NCBI GenBank assembly: GCA_029225485.1
Contig: JAQXWO010000041.1
Location: 1 to 38,453, forward strand
Source: Lachnospiraceae bacterium
GTDB lineage: Bacteria > Bacillota > Clostridia > Lachnospirales > Lachnospiraceae
Length of the DNA stretch: 38,453 bases
Reading direction: 5' to 3'
Shown one piece after another: positions 26,472 to 35,002 of the stretch. Both the position numbers and the translations under genes were made by a program. The notes beneath the pieces were generated by a model, which saw only the letters and a program-made list of their open reading frames with translations, was not told the DNA's origin and ran no database searches. Positions within the stretch are counted from its first letter, which is position 1. Every line of letters begins with the position of its first letter.

Positions 26472-26543
26472 AATGCACAACAAATCAGCTGCTGAATCTG
26501 AAAATGCATGCAGGATGATAAAAAATACCCCTATGAAAAGAGA

Positions 26544-26572
26544 TTGTTATACGATATGATCTTACCTATAGA
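26544..26572 (+). promoter_or_regulatory. Sigma-A-like promoter for SBP2 operon
   Basis: TTGTTA (26544-26549), 17 bp spacer, TATAGA (26567-26572). Confidence 0.5.
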
Positions 26573-26632
26573 GTCGTGACCGGAGCGCCTGAGAGGAGCT
26601 TCGGAACTATCATTTTTTCAGGAGGTAGAAAT

Positions 26633-27844
26633 ATGAACAAAAAACTTATGGCGCTGGGCCTTGGCGCAGCAATGATGATGGGTATGGCAGTCAGTGCGAG
26701 TGCAGAAGAGAAAACGGTGATCAATTTCTATGAGCATTCTGACAGTGAGAAGATCGCTACGGATCTGGTGGAAGCATACAATGCAAGCCAGGACGAGGTA
26801 GAGGTAAAGCTGTCGATCATCGCAAATGATGACTATGATGACAAGATCAAGGTAATGCTTTCCGGCGGCGCTGATATCGACTGCTTCTGGGTAAGAGGCG
26901 GCGACCAGCTCAGACAGATGGCAAACGGCGGAGCAGTACTGGCACTTGATGATATGATCACAGATGCAGGTGTGGATTTCTCTGTATACGGACAGATGGG
27001 AGAGGCATATCAGACAGGCGGAAAGACCTACGGTCTGTGTACTTCCAAGTCCTGCTGGCTGCTGTGGTACAACAAGGATCTGTTTGATGCAGCAGGCGTT
27101 GACTATCCGATAGATATCACCTGGGATGAGTACGCAGATCTCTGTGCACAGCTGAATCAGGACGGTCTTCGCGGAGGACTCTGTGTAAACTGGATCATGA
27201 ATACAGGCTCTGCAGCAGCAGGCGAGTATCTGACCGATGAGGATCTGACCAGAACGAGAGAGTACGTAGAATTCCTGAACAGGATCTACAACGAGGATAA
27301 TTCCAACATGAGTCTGGAAGAGATGTCCGGATCCTTCGATGTAAACGGTGTGTTTGCAGAGGGTGAGACCTACATGATGCTGAACGGCGACTGGAACTTC
27401 CTTCTGTTCCCGGATTCCAACCCGGATTTCGAATGGTGTGCAGCTCCGCTTCCTCACTTTGAAGATCTGGAAGTGAATTCCACAGTTGGTTCTACATCAG
27501 CTCTTTGTGTAAGCGCAGCCAGCGAGAAGGCACAGGCAGCGTTTGATTTCATCAAGTTCTGCTGTTACAGCGACGAAGGTGCAAAGATTTACGCAAAGAA
27601 CGCAAACGTACCGGCATATCCGAGCGACGAGGCTCTGGAAATTTACAAAGAGAGCGTGACCACACCGGGTACAGAGTATGTATTTGCCGCAAAGGTAAAC
27701 AGTGAAGACGGCAACGAGGATTACTACAACGAGCTGAAGGATGCTTACAAGGCTGAGATTACAGAATATCTGATCGGAAGCTGCACGATTGATGAGGCAT
27801 TCGACAATTACAAGGCAAGAAGAGAAGAGATCATCAATAAGTAA
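26633..27844 (+). CDS. Extracellular solute-binding protein, family 1 (SBP2), transporter-linked
   Basis: MNKKLMALGLGAAMMMGMAVSASAEEKTVINFYEHSDSEK; YGLCTSKSCWLLWYNKDLFDAAGV; RBS caggaggtag. Signal peptide lacks a lipobox cysteine. Confidence 0.93.
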   Translation: MNKKLMALGLGAAMMMGMAVSASAEEKTVINFYEHSDSEKIATDLVEAYNASQDEVEVKLSIIANDDYDDKIKVMLSGGADIDCFWVRGGDQLRQMANGGAVLALDDMITDAGVDFSVYGQMGEAYQTGGKTYGLCTSKSCWLLWYNKDLFDAAGVDYPIDITWDEYADLCAQLNQDGLRGGLCVNWIMNTGSAAAGEYLTDEDLTRTREYVEFLNRIYNEDNSNMSLEEMSGSFDVNGVFAEGETYMMLNGDWNFLLFPDSNPDFEWCAAPLPHFEDLEVNSTVGSTSALCVSAASEKAQAAFDFIKFCCYSDEGAKIYAKNANVPAYPSDEALEIYKESVTTPGTEYVFAAKVNSEDGNEDYYNELKDAYKAEITEYLIGSCTIDEAFDNYKARREEIINK

Positions 27845-27866
27845 GCGTAGGAAATAAGGTGCGCTG

Positions 27867-27903
27867 GCCCGGCATTTCAGGCGGCTGAGATGCCGGGCTT
27901 TTT
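27867..27903 (+). terminator. Terminator/attenuator between SBP2 and the permease genes
   Basis: GCCCGGCAT (27867-27875) / ATGCCGGGC (27890-27898) followed by TTTTT. Confidence 0.8.
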
Positions 27904-27975
27904 ATGAATGCGACAGGGTTTTGACGGCATCGGAGGAACCTTGCTTTTCAGACTGAGGCTTGGGAGGTAATATTT

Positions 27976-28881
27976 ATGGCTGCACAGGTAAAAAAGAAAA
28001 AAGCAAGCCGCATGAATCGAAGAGAGTGGCTTGCAGGGTATCTGTTCCTTTTGCCGAATTTTATCGGATTTGTAGTTTTTACCGGTATTCCGGTCATTAT
28101 AGGCTTTGTTATCAGCCTTACAGATTATACAGGATTCGGTACGCCGAATTTTGTGGGATTTTCCAATTATGCAAAGATGTTTACAGATACGGATTTTAAA
28201 GTCGCACTGCAGAACAATATCTTTTATTCTCTGACCAGCGTTCCGCTGACAGTTATGTTTGCGCTGCTGCTGGCGTTGATGCTGAACCGGAAAATGTATG
28301 GTGGAAGTATTTTCCAGACGATCTACTTCTTCCCGAATCTGACTTCCATGGTAGCAGTGGGCTGCGTATGGCTGCAGATCTTCGACAGTAAGAAAGGACC
28401 TGTAAACCAGTTCCTGATGGCGCTGGGGATGGAGCATCCGCCTAAATGGTTCTGGGGTGTGGGAACGGCTCTGATCACGGTGGTTATTGTGGTCGTCTGG
28501 AAGCAGGCGGGCTACTATATGGTCATGTTTATGGGAGGCCTGAAAAACATACCGGCCAATCTGTATGAGGCGGCCAAGATCGACGGGGCGAACGCATGGC
28601 AGGCGTTCTGGCATGTGACATGGCCCATGCTTTCACCGACTACGTTTATGGTGACGATTCTGACATTTATCGCGTCCTTCCAGGTGTTTGATATTATCAA
28701 TGTCACGACGGAAGGAGGACCGGGACGGGCGACAGAGGTTCTGGTCATGCGTATTTATAAAGAGGCATTCAAATACGGCAGAATGGGATACGGTTCTGCG
28801 ATCGGATATTTCCTGTTCCTGATTATTTTCATTATCACACTGATCCAGTGGCGCGGACAGAAAAAGTGGGTAGTTGAGTAA
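27976..28881 (+). CDS. Carbohydrate ABC transporter permease (MalF/UgpA type)
   Basis: WLAGYLFLLPNFIGFVVFTGIPVIIGFVIS; NLYEAAKIDGANAWQAFWHVTWPMLSPT EAA motif. Confidence 0.94.
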   Translation: MAAQVKKKKASRMNRREWLAGYLFLLPNFIGFVVFTGIPVIIGFVISLTDYTGFGTPNFVGFSNYAKMFTDTDFKVALQNNIFYSLTSVPLTVMFALLLALMLNRKMYGGSIFQTIYFFPNLTSMVAVGCVWLQIFDSKKGPVNQFLMALGMEHPPKWFWGVGTALITVVIVVVWKQAGYYMVMFMGGLKNIPANLYEAAKIDGANAWQAFWHVTWPMLSPTTFMVTILTFIASFQVFDIINVTTEGGPGRATEVLVMRIYKEAFKYGRMGYGSAIGYFLFLIIFIITLIQWRGQKKWVVE

Positions 28882-28898
28882 GGAAAGGAGAGAGGAAA

Positions 28899-29729
28899 AT
28901 GAAAAACACAAAAACCAGAGTAACGAATGGAGTACTCTTTGTGGTGGCGCTGGTTGTCGCCTTTACGATGATCGTACCTTTTGTCTGGATGCTCAGTGCT
29001 TCGTTCAAACTGAAAAATGAGATTTTCAGTGTGCCGATCCGCTGGATCCCTGAAGTCTTTCATATGGATAACTATGAGACGATCATGCAGGAGATTCCTT
29101 TCCCGCGCTATTTCTTCAATACATTCAAGGTCACGGTCAGCATCACGGCCCTGCAGGTGGTGACTTGCTCCATGGCGGCCTTTGCATTTTCAAAGCTGCG
29201 TTTTCCCGGCAGGGATAAGCTGTTTCTGGCATATCTTGGCACAATGATGGTGCCCTGGCATGCAATAATGATTCCTCAGTTCATCGTGATCCAGAAGCTT
29301 GGGCTGTATGACAATCATCTTGCTCTGATCCTGACCGGTGCCTTTAATGTATTCGGAGTATTTATCCTGAGACAGAATATGCTCAGCATTCCGGACAGCC
29401 TCTGTGAGGCGGCCAAGATCGACGGCTGTGGTCCGGTGGGGATCTTTGTGAAGATCGTTCTGCCCCTGACCAAAAGCGGACTGGCAACGCTGGTGATCCT
29501 GACTTTCAATAATGTGTGGAATGATTATATGGGACCGATGATCTATCTGGACAGCGATGTGAACCGCACGATCCAGCTGGGGCTGGCCACCTTCAAGCGG
29601 GAGTTTGATACAAACTATGGAGCAATTATGGCGGGTACCGTTATTTCATTGATTCCGATCGTCATTGTATATGTACTCGCACAGAAGAATATTGTCGAGG
29701 GTATTGCTTATTCAGGAGTAAAAGGCTGA
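28899..29729 (+). CDS. Carbohydrate ABC transporter permease (MalG/UgpE type)
   Basis: PFVWMLSASFKLKNEIF; DSLCEAAKIDGCGPVGIFVKIVLPLTKSGLATL EAA motif. Confidence 0.94.
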   Translation: MKNTKTRVTNGVLFVVALVVAFTMIVPFVWMLSASFKLKNEIFSVPIRWIPEVFHMDNYETIMQEIPFPRYFFNTFKVTVSITALQVVTCSMAAFAFSKLRFPGRDKLFLAYLGTMMVPWHAIMIPQFIVIQKLGLYDNHLALILTGAFNVFGVFILRQNMLSIPDSLCEAAKIDGCGPVGIFVKIVLPLTKSGLATLVILTFNNVWNDYMGPMIYLDSDVNRTIQLGLATFKREFDTNYGAIMAGTVISLIPIVIVYVLAQKNIVEGIAYSGVKG

Positions 29730-29737
29730 TAAAGATA

Positions 29738-29784
29738 AAAAACAACGGACGGAGGCAGGAAAGCCTGACCTGTCCGTTGTTTTT
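29738..29784 (+). terminator. Terminator between permease and GH35/42-like gene
   Basis: AAAAACAACGGAC (29738-29750) / GTCCGTTGTTTTT (29772-29784). Confidence 0.8.
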
Positions 29785-29811
29785 GTTTCTGAGAAAGGAG
29801 AACATGAAGTT

Positions 29812-31410
29812 ATGGGATTTACATTTTTTAAGGATGAAAAGGGAAGGGATTTTTTCCCTGTCGGTCTGCAGGCACATAATTCCTCCACAGGAACGGACAT
29901 GATCCAGAAGGCTGTCCGTGCAGTTCGTGCATATGGTGGAAACTGTCTGGAAGCGCCGGTGTACTGGTATCGTCTGGAGCCGGAGATGAATACATATGAG
30001 ATGGATCTGGTAAAAAACGTGATCGATCAGGCAAGGGAAGCAGATCTGAAGCTGATTCTGCTCTGGTTCGGCATGAGCAAAAACGGTCATCCGAACTACG
30101 TGCCGGAATATATCAAGCTGGATCCGGATACGTATCATCTGGTAATTGGCGCGGATGGCGCCCCGGTGCCCGCTTTGTCCCCTCACTGCCGGGCGACACT
30201 GGAAAGGGACAAAAATGCCTTTGTGAAGCTGATGGAATTCCTGAGAGCCTATGATGAAAAAGAGCGGACGGTTCTGGCAGTACAGATCGAAAATGAAATG
30301 GGATGTGCAGGAACAGACCGGGATTATTCCAGGGAGGCAGAGGAAGATTACAGAAAACCGGTTCCGGAGGCTCTGCAGTCTGTACGTCTGGAGGACGACG
30401 GGACAGAGCAGATGGAGCAGGGCAGGGAAATGTCACCGTGGAAAAGACAGTTTGGCCGCCATGCCCATGAAGCATTTCTGGCATGGCATCATGCGAAGTA
30501 TGTGGGGGAACTGGCAGAAGCGGGCAAGGCTGTTTATCCCATTCCTCTTTATACCAATGTGATGGTAGGGGAAAACGGATACGAAGAGCCGGGGCTTTGC
30601 TATAATGCCGGTGCGGCCGTTGGCCGTGTGCTGGATATCTGGAAACCCGGTGCGCCGCAGCTGGATCTGATCTGCCCGGATATTTATAATGAAAACCGCA
30701 GAGAATTTACCCGTATCTGCCAGCGGTATGACCGGGAAGATAATCCGCTCTTTATCCCGGAATCTCCGATCTCCGGAGAGGCAAACGCCATGAATGCGAT
30801 CCTGGCGGCAGGAGACTATGGCGCTGTGGGCTACTGCTGCTTCGGTGCGGAGAGTGCACTGGATGAAGCAGGCATGCTGAATGAAGGATGCCGGGATGTG
30901 GCATTGTCCATAAAAACGATCGCTGCCATGGCGCCGCTGCTGATTCAGTACAGAAAGACGGGAAGGATCCATGCGATTGCTGAGGATGAGTTTGAGACCA
31001 GTCATTATCTGAAGCTGGAGCGGTATCATGTAGTTGCTCATTATCTGCATTCTCATCCGATGAATCTTGGCTATACACAGGATGTACATTCGGAGCAGGG
31101 AATGCAGAAACGCATGGTGAGAGGACGGGCACTGCTTGTGCAGACCGGAGAACATGAATTTTATCTGGGAGGCGCCGGCGTGGCTCTGGACTTTATCAAA
31201 CGGCCATACCCGGAGAACGAGCACAGCTACCGGCAGCTGACTTCCCGCTGTAACGGTCAGCTGAACTTTCTGTCTGTGGAGGAAGGTCATTTTGAAGGAG
31301 ATGCCTGGGTCATTGACCGGTACAGAAACGGAGACGAGACGAACTTTTCACAGTATGTGCTGGAGGGGCAGGTGATTCGTATCCGGCTGAATCCGGTTAC
31401 GGGGATTTAG
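29812..31410 (+). CDS. GH35/GH42-like clan A glycosidase, likely DUF5597-type
   Basis: FFPVGLQAHNSSTG; GNCLEAPVYWYRLEPEMNTYEMDLVKNVIDQAREADLKLILLWFG; VLAVQIENEMG acid/base; FIPESPISGEAN nucleophile region. Confidence 0.8.
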   Translation: MGFTFFKDEKGRDFFPVGLQAHNSSTGTDMIQKAVRAVRAYGGNCLEAPVYWYRLEPEMNTYEMDLVKNVIDQAREADLKLILLWFGMSKNGHPNYVPEYIKLDPDTYHLVIGADGAPVPALSPHCRATLERDKNAFVKLMEFLRAYDEKERTVLAVQIENEMGCAGTDRDYSREAEEDYRKPVPEALQSVRLEDDGTEQMEQGREMSPWKRQFGRHAHEAFLAWHHAKYVGELAEAGKAVYPIPLYTNVMVGENGYEEPGLCYNAGAAVGRVLDIWKPGAPQLDLICPDIYNENRREFTRICQRYDREDNPLFIPESPISGEANAMNAILAAGDYGAVGYCCFGAESALDEAGMLNEGCRDVALSIKTIAAMAPLLIQYRKTGRIHAIAEDEFETSHYLKLERYHVVAHYLHSHPMNLGYTQDVHSEQGMQKRMVRGRALLVQTGEHEFYLGGAGVALDFIKRPYPENEHSYRQLTSRCNGQLNFLSVEEGHFEGDAWVIDRYRNGDETNFSQYVLEGQVIRIRLNPVTGI

Positions 31411-31445
31411 AGACACGGGGGACAGGTTTTTTGACTCAATTTTTT

Positions 31446-31464
31446 GAGACAGGGAATCTGTCTC
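31446..31464 (+). terminator. Weak terminator-like hairpin after the GH35/42-like gene
   Basis: GAGACAG-ggaat-CTGTCTC followed by a short T-rich stretch. Confidence 0.4.
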
Positions 31465-31475
31465 TTTGTCCGCTC

Positions 31476-31504
31476 TTGACAATAAAAAGCAGCATATACA
31501 TAAT
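31476..31504 (+). promoter_or_regulatory. Near-consensus sigma-A promoter upstream of GNAT gene
   Basis: TTGACA (31476-31481), 17 bp spacer, CATAAT (31499-31504). Confidence 0.65.
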
Positions 31505-31637
31505 GGAAACAGATGCACATTTTCTATGTCGTTTTATGTGAAGGTGAGATAGAATATTATTACATCAATGAAATGATAAAACGGAAAGATAAATTGCGTA
31601 AAGTGAACCAAACACAAGAGGAAAGGATTTAACTACT

Positions 31638-32138
31638 ATGAAAATCAGACAAGCAGCTAAGCAGGATTTCGACCGGATCATGGAAATCTATGAATACGCG
31701 AGAGCGTTTATGGCATCCCACGGAAATCCCAACCAGTGGGGACGGACCAACTGGCCTCCGGTGGAATTGATACGTGAGGATATGGAAGCCGGGAAGAGTT
31801 ATGTATGTGTCCATGAGGACAGGATCGTGGGGACATTTTTCTTTGATCTGGGTGAAGATGTTGAGCCGGACTACCGCCGGATTGAGGGTGGAAAATGGCT
31901 GGACGACAGTGCCTACGGAGTCGTACACCGGATCGCCGGGGACGGTTCTGTGAAGGGGATCGGAGCCTTCTGCCTGGACTGGGCGTTTCGGCAGTGCGGC
32001 CATCTCCGTATTGATACTCATGAAGACAATGTTGTCATGCAGAATCTGCTTCACAAGCTGGGATTCACACACTGCGGGACGATTTATGTGGAAAAAGACC
32101 GCGATCCGCGGCTGGCATATGAGAAGTGTATGGTATGA
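31638..32138 (+). CDS. GNAT family N-acetyltransferase
   Basis: MKIRQAAKQDFDRIMEIYEYAR..VHRIAGDGSVKGIGAFCLDWAF..LRIDTHEDNVVMQNLLHKLGFTHCGTIYV. Confidence 0.93.
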   Translation: MKIRQAAKQDFDRIMEIYEYARAFMASHGNPNQWGRTNWPPVELIREDMEAGKSYVCVHEDRIVGTFFFDLGEDVEPDYRRIEGGKWLDDSAYGVVHRIAGDGSVKGIGAFCLDWAFRQCGHLRIDTHEDNVVMQNLLHKLGFTHCGTIYVEKDRDPRLAYEKCMV

Positions 32139-32256
32139 AAGGCAAATTCAGAATCGATCCAGAATTGATATGCAGGTATTTTGATTTTGGACGGGACAAA
32201 TCACCGAAACTGTGATACTATGAATCGAGCTATGGAAAAGACAGGAGGAATTGAAC

Positions 32257-33123
32257 ATGAAAATTGCAGTAACCTATGACAATGGGGAAGTATTTCAGCA
32301 CTTTGGAAGAACAGAGAATTTTAAAGTATACGAAGTAGAAGACAATCAGGCGGTTTCCAGTGAGATCATCAGCTCCAATGGTACCGGCCACGGAGCTCTG
32401 GCAGGTCTTCTTGCAGAGCAGGGCATCGATGTACTGATCTGCGGCGGTATCGGCGGCGGCGCTCAGACTGCGCTTGAGGAAGCCGGCATCGAATTAGTAG
32501 CAGGAGCAGAAGGCAATACAGATGAAGTAGTTGAGACCTATCTGAGAGGAGAACTGATCTCTACCGGTTCCAACTGTCATCATCATGACAATGAAGAGGG
32601 CCATTCCTGCGGCGCACACGGATGTGGTGAACATGGATGCGGCGGACATGAGGAAGGTCATTCCTGCGGCGGATGCGGCAGCCATATCACACTGGAAGGG
32701 AAAAATGCAGGAAAAACATGCCGGGTACATTACAAGGGCACCTTTAATGACGGCAGCCAGTTTGACTCTTCCTATGACCGGGGCGAACCGCTGGAATTCA
32801 TCTGCGGTGCAGGTATGATGATCCAGGGATTTGATGCCGCTGTTGCTGACATGGAAGTAGGCCAGATTGTGGATATCCATCTTATGCCGGAAGAGGCATA
32901 CGGTATGCCGGATCCGAATGCGATTATGACCTTCCAGATCGCCCAGCTGCCTGGTTCCGAAGACCTGACTGTGGGGCAGCAGGTCTATCTGACCAACCAG
33001 ATGGGACAGCCTTTCCCGGTAAAAGTCACAGCCAAGGATGATGTTACCATCACACTGGATGCAAACCATGAGATGGCCGGAAAAGAACTGAACTTCAGGA
33101 TCGAACTGGTGGACGTAAAATAG
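32257..33123 (+). CDS. Fusion of a NifX/NifB-type (dinitrogenase FeMo-cofactor) domain, Cys/His-rich linker and FKBP/SlyD-like PPIase
   Basis: MKIAVTYDNGEVFQHFGRTENFKVYEVED..CGGIGGGAQTALEEAGIELVAGAEG; linker CHHHDNEEGHSCGAHGCGEHGCGGHEEGHSCGGCGSH; VHYKGTFNDGSQFDSSYDRGEPLEFICGAGMMIQGFDAAVADMEVGQ..MPEEAYG. ATG at 32257 with RBS acaggagg. Confidence 0.9.
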   Translation: MKIAVTYDNGEVFQHFGRTENFKVYEVEDNQAVSSEIISSNGTGHGALAGLLAEQGIDVLICGGIGGGAQTALEEAGIELVAGAEGNTDEVVETYLRGELISTGSNCHHHDNEEGHSCGAHGCGEHGCGGHEEGHSCGGCGSHITLEGKNAGKTCRVHYKGTFNDGSQFDSSYDRGEPLEFICGAGMMIQGFDAAVADMEVGQIVDIHLMPEEAYGMPDPNAIMTFQIAQLPGSEDLTVGQQVYLTNQMGQPFPVKVTAKDDVTITLDANHEMAGKELNFRIELVDVK

Positions 33124-33149
33124 ATTGGATTTTTCGGTATGCAGGAGGC

Positions 33150-33239
33150 GGTGTTTTCACTGCGCATATCGATCAGGCAGGCGGAGAAGGAACCGCGGAA
33201 TTTGCAGACAGGGCGATTCGGATCTATTGCGGGAAATAG
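33150..33239 (+). pseudogene. Possible C-terminal remnant of a TipAS-type MerR regulator
   Basis: Frame reads GVFTAHIDQAGGEGTAEFADRAIRIYCGK*; resembles TipAS C-termini. Confidence 0.4.
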
Positions 33240-33287
33240 AAGTATACGTGTATGAATGCGTGTGAACAGTAAAAAATGTACGGAAGT

Positions 33288-33329
33288 ATCCAGTCAGCTG
33301 AACCAGAGGTGAGGGTGGCTGGATTTTTT
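33288..33329 (+). terminator. Rho-independent terminator
   Basis: ATCCAGTC ... GGCTGGAT followed by TTTTT. Confidence 0.65.
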
Positions 33330-33504
33330 GTGGTGAAATAAAAAAGAAATCTTCGCCTGTCCGGTCAGGACAGGATTTGTTCTTGAATGCCGGAATCACA
33401 CATGATATGCTATCGGTAAAATATATGGAAAAGTATTTATCCGGATTATTCATTATTGAATCCATTGATATAATCATGCAAATGAAGTACTGTTAAATAT
33501 TGGA

Positions 33505-33778
33505 GGGTATAAGTACGACAGGAAAACGAAAACATTTCCTGTATTTATCAATTATGACAAGTCAGAGGATATTAGTGATACGACCAAATACGAAGACCAT
33601 TTTACAGGCAGTAACAGTCTGATTGCAATATCAAAATTATTATTTGGGCTATATGCATGCAAGCGGCAATGTGAAAGAATTCATTATGCCGAATACAGAC
33701 AAGACCGCTGTTGAAATTGAGTGGCTCTTAGATGTTCCGGTTCGCGAAGATTTATTTGAATATATTGTAAATGAGTAG
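33505..33778 (+). pseudogene. Degraded C-terminus of a DUF3427-type SF2 helicase
   Basis: Frame 1: GYKYDRKTKTFPVFINYDKSEDISDTTKYEDHFTGSNSLIAISK; after a frame change: YLGYMHASGNVKEFIMPNTDKTAVEIEWLLDVPVREDLFEYIVNE*. Two halves of a DUF3427 tail with internal sequence missing. Confidence 0.65.
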
Positions 33779-33787
33779 AGGTGTGAT

Positions 33788-34189
33788 ATGAAAACAATAA
33801 GGGTAGTGGCAGGAATTATCAAAGCAGCAAATAAAGAAGGTAAATCAATGATCTTTGCCACCCAGAGAGGTTATGGAGACCTAAAAGGTGGCTGGGAGTT
33901 CCCGGGTGGAAAGATTGAAGCAGGAGAAACACCACAGGAAGCTCTTGTGCGGGAGATCATGGAAGAGCTTGAAACAGAAATCAGAGTAGGAGAACTGTTA
34001 GATACGATAGAATATGATTACCCTTCATTTCATCTTTCTATGGATTGCTTCTGGGCAGAGATTATTTCCGGTAATTTGGTACTTAAGGAACATGAAGCAG
34101 CAAAATGGCTCACAAAAAATGAATTAGATTCCGTGGAGTGGCTTCCGGCGGATGTTACATTAATCGATAAAATACGAAGAGCCATGTAA
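33788..34189 (+). CDS. NUDIX hydrolase, MutT-like (8-oxo-dGTP diphosphatase-like)
   Basis: RGYGDLKGGWEFPGGKIEAGETPQEALVREIMEELETEI NUDIX box. Confidence 0.94.
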   Translation: MKTIRVVAGIIKAANKEGKSMIFATQRGYGDLKGGWEFPGGKIEAGETPQEALVREIMEELETEIRVGELLDTIEYDYPSFHLSMDCFWAEIISGNLVLKEHEAAKWLTKNELDSVEWLPADVTLIDKIRRAM

Positions 34190-34221
34190 TGTGATATATA
34201 AATAACAAAAACTGGAGAACA

Positions 34222-34986
34222 ATGATGAATCGAAACAGAATAAAATCAGAATTTAAGAATTATGTGAGCGCTTACGACTCGCAGGATCCCAAGATAAGGC
34301 TGAAGATTCAGCATACATACAAAGTGGCGGATCTGTGTGAACGAATTGCCAGAAGCCTTTTATTGTCCGGGAAAGATATTGAGATTGCCTGGGTATGCGG
34401 CATGCTTCATGATATTGGAAGGTTTGAGCAGATCCGCAGATTCCATACTTTTAACGATGCAGAATCTGTGGATCATGCGAAGTTTGGAACAGAGCTTCTT
34501 TTTGGAGAAGAGCAGCTGATCCGGAAATTTGTGGAAGAAACAAACCGGGATCGTGTAATCAGAAATGCCATCTGCTGGCATAGTGCTTATCGTCTGCCAG
34601 AGGATTTAAGTGAAGAAGAAAAGGTGTTTTGTCAGATCTTACGGGATGCGGACAAGCTGGATATCCTGCGTGTAAATCTGGAGACTCCATTAGAAGACAT
34701 TTATAATGTGACCAGGGAAGAACTGCGGAAAAGTCAGATAACACCTGAAGTGATGGAAGCTGTGATGGAGCATCATGCAGTGATTCGAAGTGTGAAGAAG
34801 GCACCTGTAGATCATGTGGTGGGACATATTTGTCTTACCTTTGAACTGGTGTATCCCGTGAGCCGTGAAATTCTGAAAGAACAGGGATATCTGGATCGTC
34901 TGATGTATTTTGAAAGCACGAATCCGGAGACACAAAGGCAGTTTGATGTCATCAGGCGGGAGATGGAGAAGTATTTGTTGCAGTAA
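34222..34986 (+). CDS. HD-domain phosphohydrolase
   Basis: HTYKVADLCERIARSLLL..IAWVCGMLHDIGRFEQ..DHAKFG..ICWHSAYRLP..LRDADKLD. Confidence 0.92.
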   Translation: MMNRNRIKSEFKNYVSAYDSQDPKIRLKIQHTYKVADLCERIARSLLLSGKDIEIAWVCGMLHDIGRFEQIRRFHTFNDAESVDHAKFGTELLFGEEQLIRKFVEETNRDRVIRNAICWHSAYRLPEDLSEEEKVFCQILRDADKLDILRVNLETPLEDIYNVTREELRKSQITPEVMEAVMEHHAVIRSVKKAPVDHVVGHICLTFELVYPVSREILKEQGYLDRLMYFESTNPETQRQFDVIRREMEKYLLQ

Positions 34987-35002
34987 ATAAAGGAAGAGTG
35001 AC

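Noticed and set aside
25281-26483. 400-aa minus-strand ORF antisense to SBP1
   Set aside because: Mirror ORF of a clear solute-binding protein; no domain signature.
32576-32694. GHSCGxHGCG repeats as a DNA tandem repeat or CRISPR-like array
   Set aside because: In frame within a single ORF and explained as a Cys/His-rich metal-binding linker; no regular spacers.
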